Assembly: GCA_022316685.1 (NCBI GenBank)
Contig: JAKJHU010000024.1
Location: 3,232,501 to 3,296,500 of the forward strand
Source: Progne subis subis
Taxonomy: Eukaryota; Chordata; Aves; Passeriformes; Hirundinidae
Direction of reading: 5' to 3'
Length of the DNA stretch: 64,000 nucleotides
In this document: one piece after another, positions 57,001 through 62,468 of the stretch
How the letters are laid out: every line of letters begins with the position of its first letter
How positions within the stretch are numbered: position 1 is the first letter of the stretch
The notes under the pieces: model-generated
Database searches by the model: none
The model's input: the letters and a program-made list of their open reading frames with translations, nothing else
Told to the model about the DNA's origin: nothing
Program-made: the position numbers and the translations under genes

Positions 57001-60000
57001 TGTGCTCCTGAACTCCTCTTACAGTGATTTACACAGGGAAACAGTATCATTAATGGGAAAAAGCTGAAAAAATGCCTTGGCCAGATAATCCAACTCCAAA
57101 TGCTGTAGAGTAGTAGATGTTCTTTCCAAAATGCTCAAGTCAAAGGTCTTTTATCTGTTTAGGCCCACTCTCCTCTCGTTATCCTCACACTGGAATTGTT
57201 GAGGATTTCTTTTGCAAGTTTCGACATTCTACATCAGCATTAGAAACGTAATTTCCTATAAAACTATTTGGAAAAAAAGGAGTTGGTTTTTGAAGTGAGG
57301 CTTTTTGCAACTTTGCTTTCTAAAAATTCTTAACAGTGTTTTATTGTCTAAAATGTCTGGGCTTTACAATGGCAAAATTCTTCCATATTGATGGAACTTA
57401 AAACTTTAAAGTGTTAATTTCACTGTACCTTAATTTCATAGAAAAAAATTCATTGGTGATTTACAGAATAAACTCCTGAAAAGAACAGATTTACATCAGT
57501 CAATATTAATGCAGATTGTGACCAATGATCCGTGGAAATTTCCTGTAGAAAGTCTCTACCTTTTTGCTCATGCTGATGTTAGCTTCCAGTTTTAAGTGCA
57601 TTAATATTTAACTTGGGAGTTGTTTTTTGTAAGAACACCACGTTATTCTGGTTGTTTTGCTTCATTAGAGGTCTAAAGTTAAATCAACTGTAAATGCTAA
57701 TAATTCTTTTGGAAAGAATTTAGTGACCTGTAAAATATGTTGATGCATATAACTGGCAGCAAGTTTTATTATGTAGCACGAGAATAAAATAATTGCAAAT
57801 GTATATAGCAATTTCAGGGTGGGGAATATTTTATTAATGGCTCATCTAGTCTGAGTTTCCTTCTAAAAATAAAGAGGACTATTCAAAAAATCACAAAAAA
57901 TCCCTTCCAACTTTTTACACCATTCACCTACATTTAAATCTTCTTAATCTTTGTAGTGCAGATGTTTTTGCCTAAAATGAATGCCAGTGCAGGTTGCTGT
58001 GGAATCCTTGTTTTATATTTTACAGTAGTTCTATTTACAGTAGTTTGGCAGCCTTCATTTAACCAACCCTAATAATATCACCATCTGCTTCCTTCCAGTG
58101 CTGAGCCCGAAGGTGATAGGCATTGCCATAGCCAGGTATGACTTCTGTGCACGAGACATGCGAGAGCTGTCCTTACTGAAAGGGGACGTTGTCAAAATTT
58201 ACACCAAGATGAGTGCCAATGGCTGGTGGAGAGGTGAAGTAAATGGAAGGGTAAGACTATTTTTTTTCTTTTCCTGTGTTTCTTTCTGCCTTCACTGACA
58301 GTGATTAAAAAAAAAAAAAAAAAAAAAAGCGTGTTCCTACATTGTGTATTTAAATTCACAAGATGGAACATGTTCTCATCTTTGTTTCATAGGAGTGAGG
58401 CAGAACTCTTGCCAGGTAGCTTTCCCAGCATCTAAATTATTGGTTATTTAATGTGACCTACCAGGCCGAATATTTGGGAAAGGTTATATGGTTGAAAAAT
58501 AACCAGGATTAATAACACTGCTACAGTTGACCTTTCTTGAACTGTTTTGCACACAGATATTTGGGGTCAGGTTCCTGGTGCTGCGGAACTCTCTTTAGCA
58601 CTTTACCACAGAATGATTTCCCACATCTTTCTGGCAGACTACAATGCAATGGAATCAGCCACCTTTTTATAGAAGGCTGCTGCTTTGATCTCTATGAATG
58701 TGGCCCAGATGAAGTGACATACTTAGCAGGGATTTTTATGAACTCACTTTACACCCCGCTCTGAAGTGAAGTTTCAGTTTTGACCTATAAAGGGTTTACT
58801 GTTTCAGTCTTAGTTTACTGCCTTATAATGCAGATTAGTCAGAAGCATTTGAGACTGCTGTTTCCATGTCTAAAGTGCTGAGATGCAGGGTCAAGGAATG
58901 AGGTGGAAGAATGTAAATTGTCTGGAAGCTGGAAATGATAGTTGCTAGTGTAGTTGAAGTGAATGCCCAGACTTGTTGCTTTATGCAGTTTGGAGAATGT
59001 TTTTTATTGTGTACATGAGCTTGGTTATGTTAGAGTTAAATGGTTAAAGCTTATTAAATAGTCAATTAGACCAGAAGAAATAGGGAAGCAGAAGTACCCA
59101 TTGTGCTATATACGTTTTACATGTGAAGAAAGCTGAACAACTCATTGTAATGCAGCTGCCCTCATTCTAAAGGATGCCCTGTTACATGCTAGCATTCCTT
59201 GGTAACTCTCATAGCCTCAACTTGACATTATAAACTCAGCTCTGGAGATATTTTGGCAAGGTAGTCTAAAATTTCTGCAGCCACCCCATCTAGTCATGCT
59301 CTAGGTTTGGTTTTGGGTTCTTCCATAAATGTTAAATTGTCTTTAGGTGTAAAGAAGTATGAAGAAACCAAAAGCAAATACATAAAAATAAGAAATATAT
59401 GACACTGCATCACTGTATGTCTTACATAAACCTTATTTGGCACATCATTAATTTCAGCATAACTTTATAACTTTTGAAATGTAGGACACTAGACTCTATC
59501 TAATTGTGTCATGTGTAACACCTGTTTTGGTGGCAGTGGAATTCAACTCCATGTAATGCAATCAAATCAATGTTTCCTTTATAACAGATTTCTCTGGACC
59601 TGACTGGAGCCTGTTAAAAGTTTAACTTCTCATTCAAAAAATAGTAGCATCCTGCCTATAGTAAAACTACTTCCACTCTTGGCATTTTTCTGAACTTTTA
59701 GACTTTAAGTCTGGGCAAATGTGTTTTAGATTTTTTGGGGGAGGAAGTGATATATGGAAGGTGTTCGTCTCCAAATTGTCATATCTGCAAGTTATTCTTT
59801 TCTTAAGGGTACTTACCCTGACTGTGTCAGGTCAGCCAAATTTATCTTTGTAATCTTATTCATATATTTACTGAACAGACCCATCCTTGTTGTGCCTAGC
59901 TCAGCCATTAAAAAATCCAGCCTGTGTGTCTCATGTATTATTTTGTTCTGCTTTTCCCCTTTCTAGGTGGGCTGGTTTCCATCAACCTATGTTGAAGAGG

Positions 60001-60008
60001 ACGAATGA
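1..60008 (+). CDS. VAV3: VAV3 Rho/Rac guanine nucleotide exchange factor, 3' part (12 exons, spliced)
   Basis: VAV proteins activate Rho/Rac GTPases downstream of tyrosine kinases. Their C-terminal SH3-SH2-SH3 cassette docks phosphotyrosine and proline-rich partners at the membrane. Joining 1-39, 1149-1249, 9541-9563, 12542-12587, 34009-34145, 37851-37916, 41543-41577, 43345-43461, 44134-44221, 47369-47498, 58099-58250 and 59967-60008 gives 324 codons from base 2 plus TGA, with every junction in phase. Order in the visible protein: C1 zinc finger (residues 1-43), basic linker (44-69), SH3 (about 74-137), SH2 (about 149-243, with YLVRHR as the phosphotyrosine-binding FLVR strand), and the last SH3 (about 265-324, with ARYDF, NGWWRGE and GWFPSTYV). 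Human VAV3 has 847 residues, so the window opens near residue 523. The linker and SH2 match VAV3 much better than VAV1 or VAV2. The CH, Ac, DH and PH domains lie upstream of the window. Confidence 0.97.
40..1148 (+). other. VAV3: VAV3 intron within the C1 domain
   Basis: 1.1 kb, phase 2, GT-AG. It holds the CR1 fragment at 91-202. Nothing else was recognised. Confidence 0.93.
91..202 (+). mobile_element. CR1 LINE 3'-end fragment
   Basis: The string from GGTCAGGCTGGATGGGG through a GGAAGGTGTCCCTG-like core to ATCTTTAAGGTCCC and a final GTGATTCTGT matches the 3' end of avian CR1 elements as recalled. It is 5'-truncated, as usual for CR1, and only about 110 bp. It lies in the intron just after the first C1 exon. 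Confidence 0.8.
1149..1249 (+). CDS. VAV3: VAV3 exon encoding the C1 domain core
   Basis: The acceptor is TTTTACAG at 1141-1148 and the donor GTAAGT at 1250. After completing the split Arg codon it encodes 33 residues beginning [20 protein letters not shown] and continuing to a final Cys in DNCGR. The visible zinc ligands are CSKC, the His of AHKEC, its Cys and the last Cys, which is the normal C1 spacing. VAV C1 domains are of the atypical class that does not respond to phorbol ester; this is family knowledge, not seen here. The exon ends in phase 1. Confidence 0.96.
1500..2620 (+). mobile_element. Probable ancient LINE (L2/CR1-type) pol relic
   Basis: The segment is pyrimidine-rich on the + strand. 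Degraded echoes of the reverse-transcriptase C-terminal region appear in order: [10 protein letters not shown] near 2056-2090 (compare the LGVIFDSSLSF motif), SYCNLF near 2297-2320 (compare SRLDYCNSL), and LQSL-NAVAE near 2347-2380 (compare LQ-VQNAA). Stops and frame shifts interrupt it. Similarity is at motif level from memory, so both the boundaries and the family are uncertain. Confidence 0.35.
7467..7547. repeat. C-run / A-run low-complexity tract
   Basis: Alternating homopolymers: C-rich 7467-7489, A14 or so 7490-7504, a second C run 7514-7523, then CAACAAACCCC and A7. The C runs would be G runs on the minus strand. Tracts of this kind are prone to length polymorphism and sequencing error. 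Confidence 0.9.
8440..8900. promoter_or_regulatory. Second CpG-rich block upstream of the internal promoter
   Basis: Strongly GC- and CpG-rich from about 8455 to 8830, then fading. An AT-richer gap of roughly 250-300 nt separates it from the island at 9205. It contains a 15-bp unit repeated three times (8504-8548). It may be an upstream part of the VAV3.1 promoter, a separate start for a longer 5'UTR exon, or an antisense start. The longest open frames inside it (162 codons on the minus strand) look like products of GC-rich composition and match nothing I recognise. Confidence 0.55.
8504..8548. repeat. 15-bp tandem triplication in CpG block
   Basis: Three adjacent 15-mers: GAGCCGGGCTTAGCC, GAGCCGGGCTTGGCT and GAGCCATGCTGAGCC. 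The first two differ at two positions and the third is more diverged. It is a short local tandem duplication. Confidence 0.8.
9205..9495 (+). promoter_or_regulatory. VAV3: CpG island, likely internal promoter of short VAV3 isoform
   Basis: The segment is GC-rich and dense in CpG, in strong contrast to the AT-rich intron around it. It contains a CCAAT box (GGGGCCAATGAG, CCAAT at 9377-9381) and a GC box (GGGGCGG, 9417-9423). No TATA box is seen near either. It ends about 20 nt before the ATG at 9516 that opens the alternative first coding exon. TATA-less CpG-island promoters usually have dispersed starts, so transcription may begin anywhere from about 9400 to 9500. Promoter activity is inferred from composition and position. 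Confidence 0.7.
9516..9563 (+). CDS. VAV3: Predicted alternative first coding exon of the short VAV3.1-type isoform
   Basis: ATG at 9516 (A at -3) opens MPIFTYVS. It then reads straight through the intron/exon boundary at 9540/9541, because the G of the acceptor AG supplies the base normally given by the upstream exon. The frame continues as EHGNVKHE to the donor at 9564. From memory, human VAV3.1 (287 residues) begins MPIFTFLSE and carries only SH3-SH2-SH3. The bird product would have 286 residues, or 316 if the 90-nt exon at 16843 is included. A GC-rich island without a TATA box lies immediately upstream and supplies a promoter. Such a protein lacks GEF activity and would act as an adaptor or competitor. 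The 5' end of the transcript is not determined. Confidence 0.8.
9541..9563 (+). CDS. VAV3: VAV3 23-nt exon, start of the C1-SH3 linker
   Basis: The acceptor TATGTTTCAG ends at 9540 and the donor is GTAAGG at 9564. With the G carried from the C1 exon it encodes EHGNVKHE, aligned with human EQGTLKLP in the linker after the C1 domain. It starts in phase 1 and ends in phase 0. The exon is tiny, but its phase matches both neighbours and its sequence aligns with the human linker. It doubles as the internal exon of full-length VAV3 and as the 3' part of the alternative first exon. Confidence 0.9.
9564..12541 (+). other. VAV3: VAV3 intron in the linker region
   Basis: 3.0 kb, phase 0. It holds an exon-like 56-nt segment at 9767-9822 and the 17-bp minisatellite at 10617. 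No further gene or repeat was recognised. Confidence 0.9.
10617..10672. repeat. 17-bp tandem repeat, about three copies
   Basis: The unit CCTGTGCCCAGCCCCTG is repeated three times, the middle copy reading CCAATCCCTG at its end. GC-rich minisatellite seed. Confidence 0.85.
12542..12587 (+). CDS. VAV3: VAV3 exon encoding the basic linker before the first SH3
   Basis: The acceptor TTGTTCTGCAG ends at 12541 and the donor is GTTTGT at 12588. The exon encodes [15 protein letters not shown] and ends with the first base of a Gly codon (phase 1). Human VAV3 has KRTNGLRRTPKQVDPG here. The segment is rich in Arg and Lys. Confidence 0.94.
15159..15199. repeat. 13-14-bp tandem repeat ATGATGAGAC, three copies
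   Basis: ATGATGAGACATAG, ATGATGAGACTAG and ATGATGAGACAGAG lie head to tail. Confidence 0.85.
16843..16932 (+). CDS. VAV3: Predicted in-frame 90-nt cassette exon in the C1-SH3 linker
   Basis: A pyrimidine-rich acceptor (TTTCCATTTCAG ending at 16842) and a strong donor (GTATGT at 16933) bound 90 nt, exactly 30 codons. It starts and ends in phase 1, matching both the exon ending at 12587 and the exon starting at 34009. Read in that phase it begins [14 protein letters not shown] and ends ADNSPPS, with no stop. It then joins LPKMQ at the first SH3, the junction codon becoming AGT (Ser). The peptide is rich in Pro, Ser, Asn and Gln with three Lys. It is not part of the 847-residue human protein as I recall it. 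A disordered, regulated linker insert is the simplest reading. No transcript evidence is available here. Confidence 0.68.
24591..24607. repeat. (GTT)n microsatellite after a T run
   Basis: Five GTT units follow nine Ts, ending in GATT. Short simple repeat. Confidence 0.85.
27029..27244 (+). mobile_element. CR1 LINE 3' end with terminal octamer repeats
   Basis: It runs from AAACTGGAAGGAGG through TTCTTTACTGTGAGGGTGGT and a GGAAGTGTTCAAGCC core to the CR1 terminal repeats ATTCTGTG-ATTTTATG. Relative to the usual CR1 end, about 25 bp appears to be missing between GGTGAGGC and TGTGGATGCC. This is the clearest retroposon in the window and supports an avian source. Confidence 0.9.
29960..30162 (+). 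mobile_element. Old CR1 LINE fragment, interrupted by LTR
   Basis: GAGGAAGCTAAAAGAACTTG, GTTTAGCCTAGCAAAATGAAGG, GATTGCTCTCT and GTAAGTTGGCCATGAACTAA follow the order of an older CR1 family 3' region. The match stops where the solo LTR begins at 30163. Sequence after the LTR (about 30655-30770) may be its continuation but is too diverged to be sure. Confidence 0.6.
30163..30654 (+). mobile_element. Solo LTR of an avian endogenous retrovirus (ERVL-like)
   Basis: About 492 bp with TG...CA ends (TGTTGTGG start, CCGCACA end). The opening GGTTTAACCCCAGCCAG, the internal GAGATAAAGACAGTTTAA and GGCAGAAAAGGCCTTG-like blocks match, from memory, an LTR family widespread in birds. No gag, pol or env sequence accompanies it, so it is a recombined solo LTR. 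Flanks GTTCT and GTTGA agree at only three of five bases, so the target-site duplication is decayed. Diverged and presumably inert. Confidence 0.75.
31277..31314. repeat. Direct duplication of an 18-bp T-rich unit
   Basis: TTTTTCATTTCATCATTC occurs twice almost back to back. It is a recent local duplication with no visible divergence in the unit. Confidence 0.85.
34009..34145 (+). CDS. VAV3: VAV3 exon encoding the first two-thirds of the N-terminal SH3
   Basis: A long pyrimidine tract ending TTTTCCAG precedes base 34009, and the donor is GTACTG at 34146. The exon completes the Gly codon and encodes [19 protein letters not shown], followed by the acidic and hydrophobic core [10 protein letters not shown] and the tryptophan segment SLFWQ. 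It ends in phase 0. [12 protein letters not shown] is diagnostic for VAV3. This SH3 belongs to the SH3-SH2-SH3 adaptor module; in VAV1 the equivalent domain binds GRB2 in an atypical way (family knowledge). Confidence 0.97.
34146..37850 (+). other. VAV3: VAV3 intron within the N-terminal SH3
   Basis: 3.7 kb, phase 0. It holds the T21-A8 run. No mobile element or gene was recognised. Confidence 0.92.
34905..34933. repeat. T21-A8 homopolymer junction
   Basis: Twenty-one Ts are followed directly by eight As. Other long A runs in the window lie at 25652-25668 (17 A) and 58307-58328 (22 A). Confidence 0.9.
37851..37916 (+). CDS. VAV3: VAV3 exon encoding the end of the N-terminal SH3
   Basis: The acceptor TTCTTTTTAG ends at 37850 and the donor is GTAAGT at 37917. 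There are 22 codons: [20 protein letters not shown] followed by [10 protein letters not shown] is the SH3 signature G-F-F-P-S..V that closes the ligand groove. Phase 0 at both ends means skipping would keep the frame but destroy the SH3 fold. Confidence 0.97.
37917..41542 (+). other. VAV3: VAV3 intron after the N-terminal SH3
   Basis: 3.6 kb, phase 0. It is AT-rich except for a small GC-richer pocket at about 40125-40280. That pocket has a few CpGs but no promoter motif or exon I can support. Confidence 0.92.
41543..41577 (+). CDS. VAV3: VAV3 exon joining the SH3 and SH2 domains
   Basis: This 35-nt exon follows acceptor TTGATACCTTAG and has donor GTAAGT at 41578. It encodes [11 protein letters not shown] and two bases of the first SH2 tryptophan. 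Human VAV3 has [12 protein letters not shown]. It starts in phase 0 and ends in phase 2. Confidence 0.95.
41578..43344 (+). other. VAV3: VAV3 intron at the start of SH2
   Basis: 1.8 kb, phase 2, splitting the first SH2 Trp codon. It holds the CR1 fragment at 41973-42073. Confidence 0.93.
41973..42073 (+). mobile_element. CR1 LINE 3'-end fragment
   Basis: GGCACCTGGGGATATGG, GGTTGATGGTTGGACTAGATG and GGTCTCTTCCAATCTCGATGA correspond to the last 100 bp of a CR1 element. It lies in the intron before the first SH2 exon. Confidence 0.85.
43345..43461 (+). CDS. VAV3: VAV3 exon encoding the N-terminal half of SH2
   Basis: The acceptor CCTTGTTTCAG ends at 43344 and the donor is GTAAGT at 43462. It encodes [19 protein letters not shown], then [20 protein letters not shown] and two bases of a Lys codon. 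The Arg of YLVRHR is the invariant phosphotyrosine-binding residue, and SGEYAISI is the following beta strand. The sequence is almost identical to human VAV3. Confidence 0.97.
43462..44133 (+). other. VAV3: VAV3 intron within SH2
   Basis: 0.67 kb, phase 2, the shortest intron here. No repeat or other feature seen. Confidence 0.94.
44134..44221 (+). CDS. VAV3: VAV3 exon encoding the middle of SH2
   Basis: The acceptor TTGCCCACAG ends at 44133 and the donor is GTGAGC at 44222. It encodes [19 protein letters not shown], then [16 protein letters not shown] holds the SH2 beta-D His-x-x-Ile pattern and [10 protein letters not shown] the beta-E/F strands. It enters in phase 2 and leaves in phase 0. 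Confidence 0.97.
44222..47368 (+). other. VAV3: VAV3 intron within SH2
   Basis: 3.1 kb, phase 0. Apart from T/G-rich simple sequence at about 46215-46280, nothing was recognised. Confidence 0.92.
47369..47498 (+). CDS. VAV3: VAV3 exon encoding the end of SH2 and the SH2-SH3 linker
   Basis: The acceptor TTTCTGAAAG has a weaker last position (A before AG). The donor is GTGAGG at 47499. It encodes [19 protein letters not shown], then [13 protein letters not shown] and a Gly/Asn/Arg-rich linker ending GGN. LVEYY and LKEGF are the conserved SH2 C-terminal helix and loop. It leaves in phase 1; the next codon becomes GTG (Val) where human has Ser-Leu. Confidence 0.96.
47535..47552. repeat. (AT)9 microsatellite
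   Basis: Nine uninterrupted AT units, 36 bp after the donor of the SH2-end exon. A second, interrupted AT/GT tract lies at about 4438-4470. Confidence 0.9.
54619..54670. repeat. ATTAC / TTTAC tandem repeat
   Basis: Imperfect repeats of ACATTACTTTACC-like units with inner ATTAC pentamers span about 50 bp. Confidence 0.8.
58099..58250 (+). CDS. VAV3: VAV3 exon encoding most of the C-terminal SH3
   Basis: The acceptor GCTTCCTTCCAG ends at 58098 and the donor is GTAAGA at 58251. It encodes [19 protein letters not shown], then [19 protein letters not shown] and [12 protein letters not shown]. The SH3 landmarks are ARYDF (the ALYDY motif), the acidic RDMRELS RT loop, GDVV, and the WW pair that lines the proline-binding surface. 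It leaves in phase 0. Confidence 0.97.
58251..59966 (+). other. VAV3: VAV3 last intron, within the C-terminal SH3
   Basis: 1.7 kb, phase 0. It holds the A22 run at 58307; otherwise nothing recognised. Confidence 0.93.
58307..58328. repeat. A22 homopolymer
   Basis: Twenty-two As start 57 bp after the donor of the SH3 exon. No retroposon body was recognised upstream, so it is probably a simple A run. Confidence 0.85.
59967..60008 (+). CDS. VAV3: VAV3 last coding exon: SH3 end and stop codon
   Basis: The acceptor CCCTTTCTAG ends at 59966. The exon encodes [13 protein letters not shown] and then TGA at 60006-60008. GWFPSTYV is the final SH3 signature and the acidic EEDE tail is the VAV3 C terminus. 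The exon continues into the 3'UTR. Confidence 0.97.
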   Translation: MGWFPSTYVEEDE

Positions 60009-60758
60009 ATTAAAAACTATCCTCTGCTTACCAGCAGTTTCAGGGATTGTAAACATTTATATCTTCAATGTGTTATTGGTCTTGTTAAGTATTTAAACAG
60101 CAACATTTTTTCCTGTCTGAATCTTCCAGTCTTAACTGTTGGGATTCATATGGAAGTTTGTGCTGACGGGTTATTACCTTACCCAGAGCCGTGCAAGAAG
60201 CAAGCTGCCAGTTTGCCATCGCTGGGGATCAGTACAAAGTCCAGCCCTCACCTTCCCAGAAGATCTCTGGAAAACAAAATTCTTTGTTCCTTTTCATTTC
60301 ACTCCGTACTACACCTTGAGTACTAGCAATGGCTGAATATTTAATGTTTCTCTTCTAGCTAACATCTGTGACGGTCCAAGGAGATGAAGGCTTATTTTTC
60401 CTTATCACTGCATGCAGAAAACAGATTTCAGTCGTTCCAGTGGGTATAAAGTATAGTCAGTAGACTTGTCTTGAGACATCAAACTACTTTACTTGTCAAC
60501 TTACAAACCATTTTACACTCACAAAAACATTCTGAAGGAAATATGTAGTAAATATGAGTAGCATTCATACATATGTGATTACATAACTGGCTACTTTGAG
60601 GTCTTGCCTAAATCTTCTAACAATCTGTTTAAAGACATTCTAAAAGGGTGTAGTGGTGTGGTATTACTTTAAAAAAGCCTTCACAAAGTGGAATTGTGTG
60701 ATCCTTTTATTGTCATCTCGAGCCTTTTTATGTGAGGTTTTTTCATTTAAGCATTGAC

Positions 60759-60764
60759 AATAAA
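60759..60764 (+). promoter_or_regulatory. VAV3: Candidate proximal poly(A) signal AATAAA
   Basis: AATAAA in GACAATAAAAGTG, about 750 nt after the stop codon. A second AATAAA lies at 60822-60827. Either could end a short-UTR transcript lacking both Pumilio-type motifs. Usage is unknown. Confidence 0.35.
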
Positions 60765-62442
60765 AGTGCAACTAGGGACAGTCACGGCAATACGAGTTGA
60801 AAGTTTTCAGCAATAACATTAAATAAATAGTGCAGACCTATTCTGAAGGAGAAAATACTAATGTAAGGTGATGTCATTTCTCAAGATCAAAGGTGTTTAT
60901 CTTAACCTCTTGATTGATTTGGATGAACTTCTATTTCACTTCAGTACTGTCTTTTCCTAGTTAAACAGGAGTTTCTATCACCTTTTGTGAATGCAAATGG
61001 AGCTTGCAAACTTCTTTCTGCCCTTTCCTTTTTTGTTGCCTGGGATGTTAATGGCAGTTCAGTGAGGGGAGTTATCTTGTTGCAGTTGTTCTCAACATCC
61101 CCAAATGTGTCTAGGTCAGCCGGCATGAAAGATCAGGCCCTGTTAAGCAGTGTCCACTGCTTGGGGAGGCAGTGTTTAATGTAATTATGAAGAGGCAGAA
61201 ATGTAGTTATAAGCAAAAAGAAATGTGGGTGATGTCTTCAGATGTGCAGTTCTAAATTTTAAGGAATGTCACACCTGGCTTGAAAACTTGAAAGAAAATC
61301 AAGCTCTTAAATGAATTTAATTCATCCTGTCCCACATCCCCTCTTTTGCTTTTGCCTGTCCTCTTTTTCTGTTGGCATTTTACAGTTAGTGTGCACTGAC
61401 ACTGCACGATTTAACACTGCAGTGTTTTCCCAGTCTACAAGAAGCATCATCTCCACTATTTGTCCACAGAGCAGAATCTGCTAGTACATGTTTGGGTTTC
61501 TTTTTGGCTGCCCCCAGGAATCTTTGCTTTTTTCTGGCCTTTCCTGGCCATCAAGGAGAATCAAGCACAACACAGAGAATTTACAAAATCCCCTTCATCT
61601 CTGCAACTGTGTTAGCCATCTGCTACACCTAGCAGGCATTGCTGTGTGACCAGGGGAAAAAGAGGAGCATCTCGTTAGAAACTTGACTTGAGAGATTCAG
61701 CCTTGTAGATGAAATTCTGCCAATGCTCTAACTTTTCAAGGATTTACCTCAAAACTATGTAAACTATGATTGTGTTGAGTACATTACTTGATGGAATAAT
61801 TGAGAGCATTTGTAAATATGTACATGATGCATAAAGATTTTGTAAATGATGTGTACAGCAGTGTAGACTAGAGTATGCAGTCTTTGATCATGTTTTGCCA
61901 TGCAGTTTGATTGTCTATTGTGAGCTTAATCCTATATTCCTTAAGTAGGCAAAGATGATTCTTTCCCAGTTTTGCCTGCTTAGGGGGTAGAGGAATAGGC
62001 TCTAGGTCTGTGAAGTGTTTAGTGCTTTACTGTCATATAGTTCCGAGAAGAGGCAGTTAAATTCAGTACAAGTTGAAAAATATATCAGTCATTTTCAACA
62101 GCTTGGGTTTAGAATAATTGTGAGTGTTCTCTCCATCCTAAAAAGGTTGTAAAGCTTTTAAGCAATTGCTGAGTCCAGTAGAGTCATCCTTTGAGAAGAA
62201 TGAAAGCCATAGGTAAACTTTACTTTTGTGGCGTAAATCTACATATCATTGTCTGTGTTTAATGCCCTGTATTGATTGAGTTAATGCTGCATCTTAAACT
62301 ATATTTTGAGTACCAAAGACTTCCTAAATATTCTGGAGCATCTCTTTCATGTGCTGCTTTTGCCTGTATGGAGTTGTTTTTGTCATGCAATAATGGAGTT
62401 ACAGTACTTTAATTTGTACTATTTTGTAAATATGTTAAATAT

Positions 62443-62448
62443 AATAAA
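62443..62448 (+). promoter_or_regulatory. VAV3: Distal poly(A) signal AATAAA
   Basis: A canonical hexamer, followed about 20-60 nt later by T/GT-rich sequence. It is the most plausible end of the long VAV3 mRNA. No further coding or exon signal follows. Confidence 0.7.
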
Positions 62449-62468
62449 CTGGTTAATTTTTTGTTTAA

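Larger units (their letters stand above)
47499..58098 (+). other. VAV3: VAV3 10.6-kb intron between SH2 and the last SH3
   Basis: Phase 1. It holds the (AT)9 at 47535, the ATTAC repeat at 54619, an 18-nt microexon-like sequence at 55179 and strongly pyrimidine-rich stretches (about 48540-48740 and 55200-56080). No gene on either strand was recognised. Confidence 0.92.
60009..62468 (+). other. VAV3: VAV3 3' untranslated region
   Basis: The region is AT-rich with no supported coding content and runs about 2.45 kb, similar to the human VAV3 3'UTR length as recalled. The distal poly(A) signal is at 62443-62448, with TGTGCCAAAATGTGTAG-type GT-rich sequence downstream, so cleavage probably falls between 62458 and 62478. 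Two earlier AATAAA signals (60759-60764 and 60822-60827) could produce a short UTR of about 0.8 kb. Two exact TGTAAATA Pumilio-type motifs are present at 61811-61818 and 62425-62432. The exact end is an estimate. Confidence 0.8.

Noticed and set aside
58098..58298. Reading the SH3 exon as a stand-alone 66-codon gene
   Set aside because: It is the SH3 exon read through its donor into the intron; splice sites and phase show it belongs to VAV3.
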